The notes below the pieces were generated by a model. It did not search any database. It worked only from the letters and a program-made list of their open reading frames with translations, and had not been told where the DNA came from. Shown here one piece after another: positions 60,010 to 64,000 of a DNA stretch of 64,000 nt. Each line of letters starts with the position of its first letter. The first letter of the stretch is position 1. The DNA is from Verrucomicrobiota bacterium. GTDB taxonomy: Bacteria > Auribacterota > JABMQX01 > JAFGEW01. The position numbers and the translations under genes were made by a program. Location of the stretch: assembly GCA_016931415.1 (NCBI GenBank), contig JAFGEW010000124.1:1-64000 (forward strand), read 5' to 3'.

Positions 60010-62502
60010 ATGAAGACGCTGTTCAGCATCCTCGTTCTCGCGGCTCTCTCGGTGCTTGTGGCATCGGCATTCGCCGTGGAGTACGACCTGGTCGTCAATA
60101 ACGGCCGGGTCATGGACCCGGAGACGATGTATGACGCCGTCGCCAACGTTGGCATCACGGACGGCAAGATCGCTGTCATCACCCAGGACAAGATCACGGG
60201 CAAAGAGACCATCGACGCCACGGGGTTGGTGGTTGCGCCGGGATTTATCGATGGGCACCAACATTGTATTGAGCCCTATCAATACCGGTTGATGCTCCGC
60301 GACGGTCGTACGACGCTTCTGGACACAGAGATCGGCGCTCACGGTCCAAAGCTCGACGAGTGGTACAAACGGCGTGAAGGAAAAGCACCGGTGAATTACG
60401 GCGTGGCGGTGGCACACGAATTTGCGCGGGCTGAGGTCTTGGACGGCTTTACCGATTGGAAACATTTATACACTCCCGACGCGGAGAAAACCCGCTCCAC
60501 AAAGGTCAAGATAGACGGCAAAGAAACCATTAAGGAGGGTTGGTCCAAGACCCGGCCCAATCTGGAGCAGGGAAACCAGATCCTTTCCCTGATTGACGAA
60601 GGCTTGGCGCAGGGAGCACTTGGCATCGGTTCTACCGTTGGCTACATGCGCGCCGGGGTCTCGGCCCGCGAGATATTTGAACTGCAAAAGCTGGGCGGGC
60701 TATACGGCCGCTTTATCGCCATGCATTTCCGCTATACGCCCGGTGATGATACCACCGAAGTCAACGGTATCCAGGAGATGCTCGCAAACGCGGCGGCATT
60801 AGGGACGCCGGCCATCGCCTCCCATTTCAATAATCCGGGATACAATATGGTGCATGAGCTTATGGTGCGGATGCGGGAACGGGGTTACAACGTCTGGGGT
60901 GAAATCTATCCATATGCCGCAGGATCCACTGCGCTGAATGCTGTATTTCTCGAGCCGGAAGTCTGGGTACAGGCCCTGGGCAACAAATACGAAGATACGC
61001 TTCAGGATGTCGCGACCGGCGAATTCTACACCCAGAACTCGCGTGAGGAGATGCTCAAAAAGGAACCCGCACGTCTCGTGCTTGTCTACAAAAGCCCCGA
61101 ATCGGCGATTGTTGACTGGCTTAGAATGCCCGGCGTGGCTATTGGTAGCGACGGCATGCCCATGATCCCAAGCGATAACCTAACCTGGGATACTCCCTTC
61201 GAAGATCTGCCCAATACCCACCCGCGTACTTCCGGATCTTTTGCCACAGTGCTTCGCCTGTCAAGGGAAAACAATATTCCGCTGATGCAGGCCATATCCA
61301 TGACCAGTTACAATTATGCAAAGCCGCTGGGGGAGATGGGTTTGGAGTCCATGCAGGTTCGTGGCCGCATGCAGGAAGGCATGGTTGCCGACATCACCAT
61401 ATTCGATCCTGAAACGGTAAGGGACAATTCGACCTACGCAAACGGTAGACTACCGTCCACGGGAATTCTTCACGTACTTGTCAATGGAGTCATCGTCATG
61501 AAAGACCAGGAGCCTCTAAAGGACGTGAATCCTGGGCAGCCGATCCGCTTTGAACCCGTCAAGAGCAAGTTCGAACCGCTCACCAAAGAGGGGTGGACCC
61601 AGACCTACTATGCCTCCCCGATTGATTTTGGCGGCGGTGTGCCCGGATCGCAACCTGCCAAGACAAGAATCCCTCAAGAAGACCAGGGAAAAGAGAGTAC
61701 CGAGCTAGGGCCCAACCCCTTGATGAAGCAGGCGGTGTCAGCCGACGAGGTTGCCAGGCAGTTGGCAGATCCGAACTCTGTGCTTGGGTCATTGAACTTC
61801 AATCTCGACTACATTACTTATAAAGGCGACCTGCCGGGGGCATCTGATCAGAGCGCAACTCGCTTGACCTTTCAACCCGTCTTTCCCTATCCGATCAACG
61901 ACACTACCAACTTTTACCTGCGGCCCGCTGTGCCGGTTGTGATTGCTCAAGACGTTCCGAAAGCAGGCGGATTCGATAATAAAGGTGTCGAACTTGGGGA
62001 TATTGGCTTTGATGCCGCGGTGGGCAAAAGTCTTCCAGGTGGCTATGTGGTGGTCGGTGGTATTGTGGGCACCTTGCCCACGGCAACAGACGACGCATTG
62101 GGTCTGGACCAGTGGTTGCTCGGCCCAGAGGTCGCTTTTGGAAAGGTTGCCAAATGGGGTGTGGTCGGTTTGCTCGTCTCGCATCAGTGGGACGTTGCTG
62201 GCGAGGACAGTTTTTCAACAAGTATCACCGGTGGACAGTATTTCTACACGTTTAACCTCAGCGATGGCTGGCAGATTAGCTCGTCTCCGACCTTCTCCTA
62301 CAACCACGAGGCGCAAAGCGGACAAGAGTGGACGTTTCCGCTGGGTGTCGGTGTGTCTAAGACCACAATCCTTGCTGGCCGGCCCTGGAAGTTCGGTCTC
62401 CAATACTGGAACTACATCGAGCAACCCGATCCATTCGGTCCCGATTGGGAGGTGCGTTTCACCGTAACCCGGGTAGTCTCCTTGCCATGGGGTAATAAAT
62501 AG
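60010..62502 (+). CDS. Exported D-aminoacylase-like amidohydrolase fused to an outer-membrane barrel-like domain
   Basis: 830 aa. A signal peptide (1-22) is followed by an amidohydrolase of the N-acyl-D-amino-acid deacylase type (about 25-520): YDLVVNNGRVMDPETM, GFIDGHQHC with two metal-binding His, GIGSTVGYMRAGVSAREIFEL, SDGMP, and the closing GRMQEGMVADITIFDP. From ~570 on the chain is a different, beta-rich region (YITYKGDLPGASDQSATRLTFQPVFPYPI, GGIVGTLPTATDD, DQWLLGPEVAFGK, TFSYNHEA, WTFPLGVGVSKT) ending WGNK, as in neuromedin U-like 'transporter' barrels. A linked enzyme-barrel is unusual. AGGAGG lies before ATG 60010. The composition is less GC-rich than the core. Confidence 0.82.
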   Translation: MKTLFSILVLAALSVLVASAFAVEYDLVVNNGRVMDPETMYDAVANVGITDGKIAVITQDKITGKETIDATGLVVAPGFIDGHQHCIEPYQYRLMLRDGRTTLLDTEIGAHGPKLDEWYKRREGKAPVNYGVAVAHEFARAEVLDGFTDWKHLYTPDAEKTRSTKVKIDGKETIKEGWSKTRPNLEQGNQILSLIDEGLAQGALGIGSTVGYMRAGVSAREIFELQKLGGLYGRFIAMHFRYTPGDDTTEVNGIQEMLANAAALGTPAIASHFNNPGYNMVHELMVRMRERGYNVWGEIYPYAAGSTALNAVFLEPEVWVQALGNKYEDTLQDVATGEFYTQNSREEMLKKEPARLVLVYKSPESAIVDWLRMPGVAIGSDGMPMIPSDNLTWDTPFEDLPNTHPRTSGSFATVLRLSRENNIPLMQAISMTSYNYAKPLGEMGLESMQVRGRMQEGMVADITIFDPETVRDNSTYANGRLPSTGILHVLVNGVIVMKDQEPLKDVNPGQPIRFEPVKSKFEPLTKEGWTQTYYASPIDFGGGVPGSQPAKTRIPQEDQGKESTELGPNPLMKQAVSADEVARQLADPNSVLGSLNFNLDYITYKGDLPGASDQSATRLTFQPVFPYPINDTTNFYLRPAVPVVIAQDVPKAGGFDNKGVELGDIGFDAAVGKSLPGGYVVVGGIVGTLPTATDDALGLDQWLLGPEVAFGKVAKWGVVGLLVSHQWDVAGEDSFSTSITGGQYFYTFNLSDGWQISSSPTFSYNHEAQSGQEWTFPLGVGVSKTTILAGRPWKFGLQYWNYIEQPDPFGPDWEVRFTVTRVVSLPWGNK

Positions 62503-62903
62503 CAGGGGCCAAGACCTGGAAAGATGGAAATCGAAAAGATACAGCTGATTAAAGAAGCTTGTTCAGGGCCTGGCGGCAGATTCTTACCGCCGATGAAATC
62601 TTCCCGGACATGAATGTTACTATTGGGTAGGAGAACTAAATTGAAATGACTAACAGCGCTTTTAGCGGAAATGAGAATGAAGACTACATTACATGTTATC
62701 CAATGGCTGGTGCTGGTCGTCACCCCGATGTCATCATGAAGGACGGCAAAATCTACAAAAACAATATTAAATAGGTAACTGGTTCGTAATGCTTCGAACC
62801 CTGTAAGTTTAAAAAAGGAAAATGGAGGAAAATGGAAAACATGATGAAAAAGATAGTTAGACACTTAAATCTGATAAACACAAATATTCGAAGGAGAATA
62901 CCC
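62503..62903. other. A/T-rich gap between two hydrolase genes
   Basis: About 400 bases clearly richer in A and T than anything else in the window. It contains the amidohydrolase-like tail at 62646 and a second possible start (ATG 62832, after GGAGG) that is in frame with the serine-hydrolase gene. It marks a junction of material of different origin. Confidence 0.5.
62646..62774 (+). pseudogene. Small ORF resembling an amidohydrolase C-terminal tail
   Basis: 42 codons. The end reads HPDVIMKDGKIYKNNIK, the usual closing phrase of imidazolonepropionase-like amidohydrolases (V-MKDGKIYKN). The first 25 codons have no counterpart. It lies in an A/T-rich gap and has no ribosome-binding site. Likely the leftover end of a gene, though a tiny real gene cannot be ruled out. 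Confidence 0.4.
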
Positions 62904-64000
62904 ATGAAACGAAACACAGCGCTGTTTTTTATTGCACTAGTCTCGTCATTGATGACAGTTCAACTGTACAAGTTTCTAAACTCGGTGGCCGTGATTGCCA
63001 CCATTCTAACGCTTTCTGGAACGGCCGCACTTGCCCAGGATCCGCCTCAGGTCGTGGAAGCCCTGAAGGTCGAGGGTGCGCGCGTAACCTTGCCGGTGAG
63101 CGTGGCAATCACCAAGGATGTCTTTACGCCGGAGTTCATTCGCAGCGCGCGCGAGAACTGGGGCAACTTCCATTTCCAGATGGGCGGCGATCACGCGCTT
63201 TACTACGCGATGCACCTGGGCGAGTTCATGCCCTCGGCCGAAGCCTCGCCAAACGTCAACTATAAGGTTCTGGAACGGGATCTCCGGCCCGAGTTACTTC
63301 ATCTCAAGCAGTCCACGAGCAAGGGCGATTTAACGCTCCAGGAATACATGGTCGATCCGCTCTACCGTGCACAGGCCATGATCATGGTGCATAAGGGCAA
63401 GGTCGTTTACGAGAACTATCCGGGTATGCGCCCGACCGACCGTCACCTGACGGCCTCGACTGGCAAGATCACCGTTGGCGCGGTCCTTATGCAGTTGATC
63501 GCCGAGGGTAAGGTCGATCTCAAGAAACCGTTTACCGAGTATGTGACGGAACTGAAGGGCACCGTCTGGGATGATGTGTCCACCTACGCCGTGGCTAATA
63601 TGACCACGGGCCTCGACAACGAGGAAACGGTCGAAGCCCTGCTGCAGCCGGACTCGCCCGTCACGCGCTTCCTCGCCACCACCTTGGGCTCCCCTCGTGC
63701 GACCACGGGTGTAGTCGAGGGCTGGATCGACGTGGCGCGTGACCAGAAGAAGTTGGGTAATGGCGAGAAGCCAGGTGATGTGACGCGCTATGCCTCGCTC
63801 AACACGACTGTCTTGACACGGTTGATCGAGAATATCGAGAAGAAACCCTTCGTTGAAGTTTTCGAGGAACGGTTCTGGTCGAAGCTTTATGCCCGTCAGC
63901 CGATGATGTTCGGCCTTACGCCCGATGGAACCGCACTGCCGGTGGGTTTAGCCATGGCGACCCCCGAGGATTATGCGAAATTCGGGGTGATGTTCACGCC
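62904..64000 (+). CDS. Beta-lactamase-family serine hydrolase (5' part, runs off window)
   Basis: At least 365 residues, open to the window edge. AAGGAG lies before ATG 62904. The N-terminus is hydrophobic with a signal-like end (TLSGTAALAQDP). The class C beta-lactamase-like motifs are ASTGK (SxxK; preceded by RHLT) and YASLN near 285, with the pattern of the 6-aminohexanoate-dimer hydrolase family (MIMVHKGKVVYENY). Further upstream in-frame ATGs are at 62832 and 62952 (the latter gives a clearer signal peptide). Possible roles: esterase, peptidase or amide hydrolase. The catalytic end is outside the window. Confidence 0.85.
   Translation, partial: MKRNTALFFIALVSSLMTVQLYKFLNSVAVIATILTLSGTAALAQDPPQVVEALKVEGARVTLPVSVAITKDVFTPEFIRSARENWGNFHFQMGGDHALYYAMHLGEFMPSAEASPNVNYKVLERDLRPELLHLKQSTSKGDLTLQEYMVDPLYRAQAMIMVHKGKVVYENYPGMRPTDRHLTASTGKITVGAVLMQLIAEGKVDLKKPFTEYVTELKGTVWDDVSTYAVANMTTGLDNEETVEALLQPDSPVTRFLATTLGSPRATTGVVEGWIDVARDQKKLGNGEKPGDVTRYASLNTTVLTRLIENIEKKPFVEVFEERFWSKLYARQPMMFGLTPDGTALPVGLAMATPEDYAKFGVMFT

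Overview
The window is 64 kb of high-GC bacterial chromosome, densely packed with genes on both strands. Gene content points to the Planctomycetota/Lentisphaerota (PVC) neighbourhood or a nearby Gram-negative lineage. The signs are several type IV prepilin-like proteins, an H-X9-DG pilin-associated motif, an NfeD/NfeD/FloA/proline-rich membrane cluster, an MglA-roadblock cluster, a secretin, and OprB-type and other outer-membrane barrels. This placement is an inference from gene families; no rRNA gene is present.

Layout. 1-5.0 kb (minus strand): a translation and nucleotide operon, trmD-rplS-rnhB-dUTPase, then four tandem zinc-ribbon membrane proteins (one frameshifted) and the start of mnmE. 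5.2-6.8 kb (minus): a secreted protein with three GyrI-like domains. 7.1-13 kb (plus): type IV pilus genes, with two prepilins, a decayed third prepilin, then pilM-pilN-pilO(P)-pilQ. 13.2-14.8 kb: RNase G. 15.1-21.1 kb: an MglA-like GTPase with several roadblock proteins, a HAMP membrane protein, a V4R (Bet3-like) protein and a ParA ATPase. 21-27.4 kb: a membrane protein, ilvD, a DMT transporter, a 589-bp repeat element with nested inverted repeats around an 18-nt tandem array, and a Soj/ParA. 27.7-33 kb: a PilB ATPase fused to a receiver domain, plus zinc-finger/pilin-like proteins. 33-40.4 kb (minus): tsaE, thiL, mtnA, a CPBP protease, a DUF4139 protein and uvrC. 40.6-47.2 kb (plus): a sigma-54 response regulator, tRNA-Ala, nfeD genes, a truncated floA-like gene, floA and a proline-rich partner. 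47.3-54.3 kb: tRNA-Leu(CAA), catalase, an RHS remnant, a glycoside hydrolase, an ECF sigma-acetyltransferase fusion and tRNA-Leu(UAA). 54.3-64 kb: a compositionally different accessory region with a FixL/FixJ-like system, an orphan receiver, an OprB porin, a D-aminoacylase fused to a barrel-like domain, and a serine hydrolase cut by the window edge.

How the genes work together. Four sequences that fit the sigma-54 promoter consensus (GG-N10-GC) lie upstream of the prepilin, pilM, roadblock-MglA and pilB genes, and an NtrC-type activator lies in the same window. This suggests one sigma-54 regulon for pilus assembly plus a GTPase-based polarity or motility switch. The MglA-roadblock-V4R-ParA operon is the most interesting unit: a small GTPase, roadblock proteins and a Bet3-fold protein together resemble the parts of the eukaryotic TRAPP/Rab machinery.
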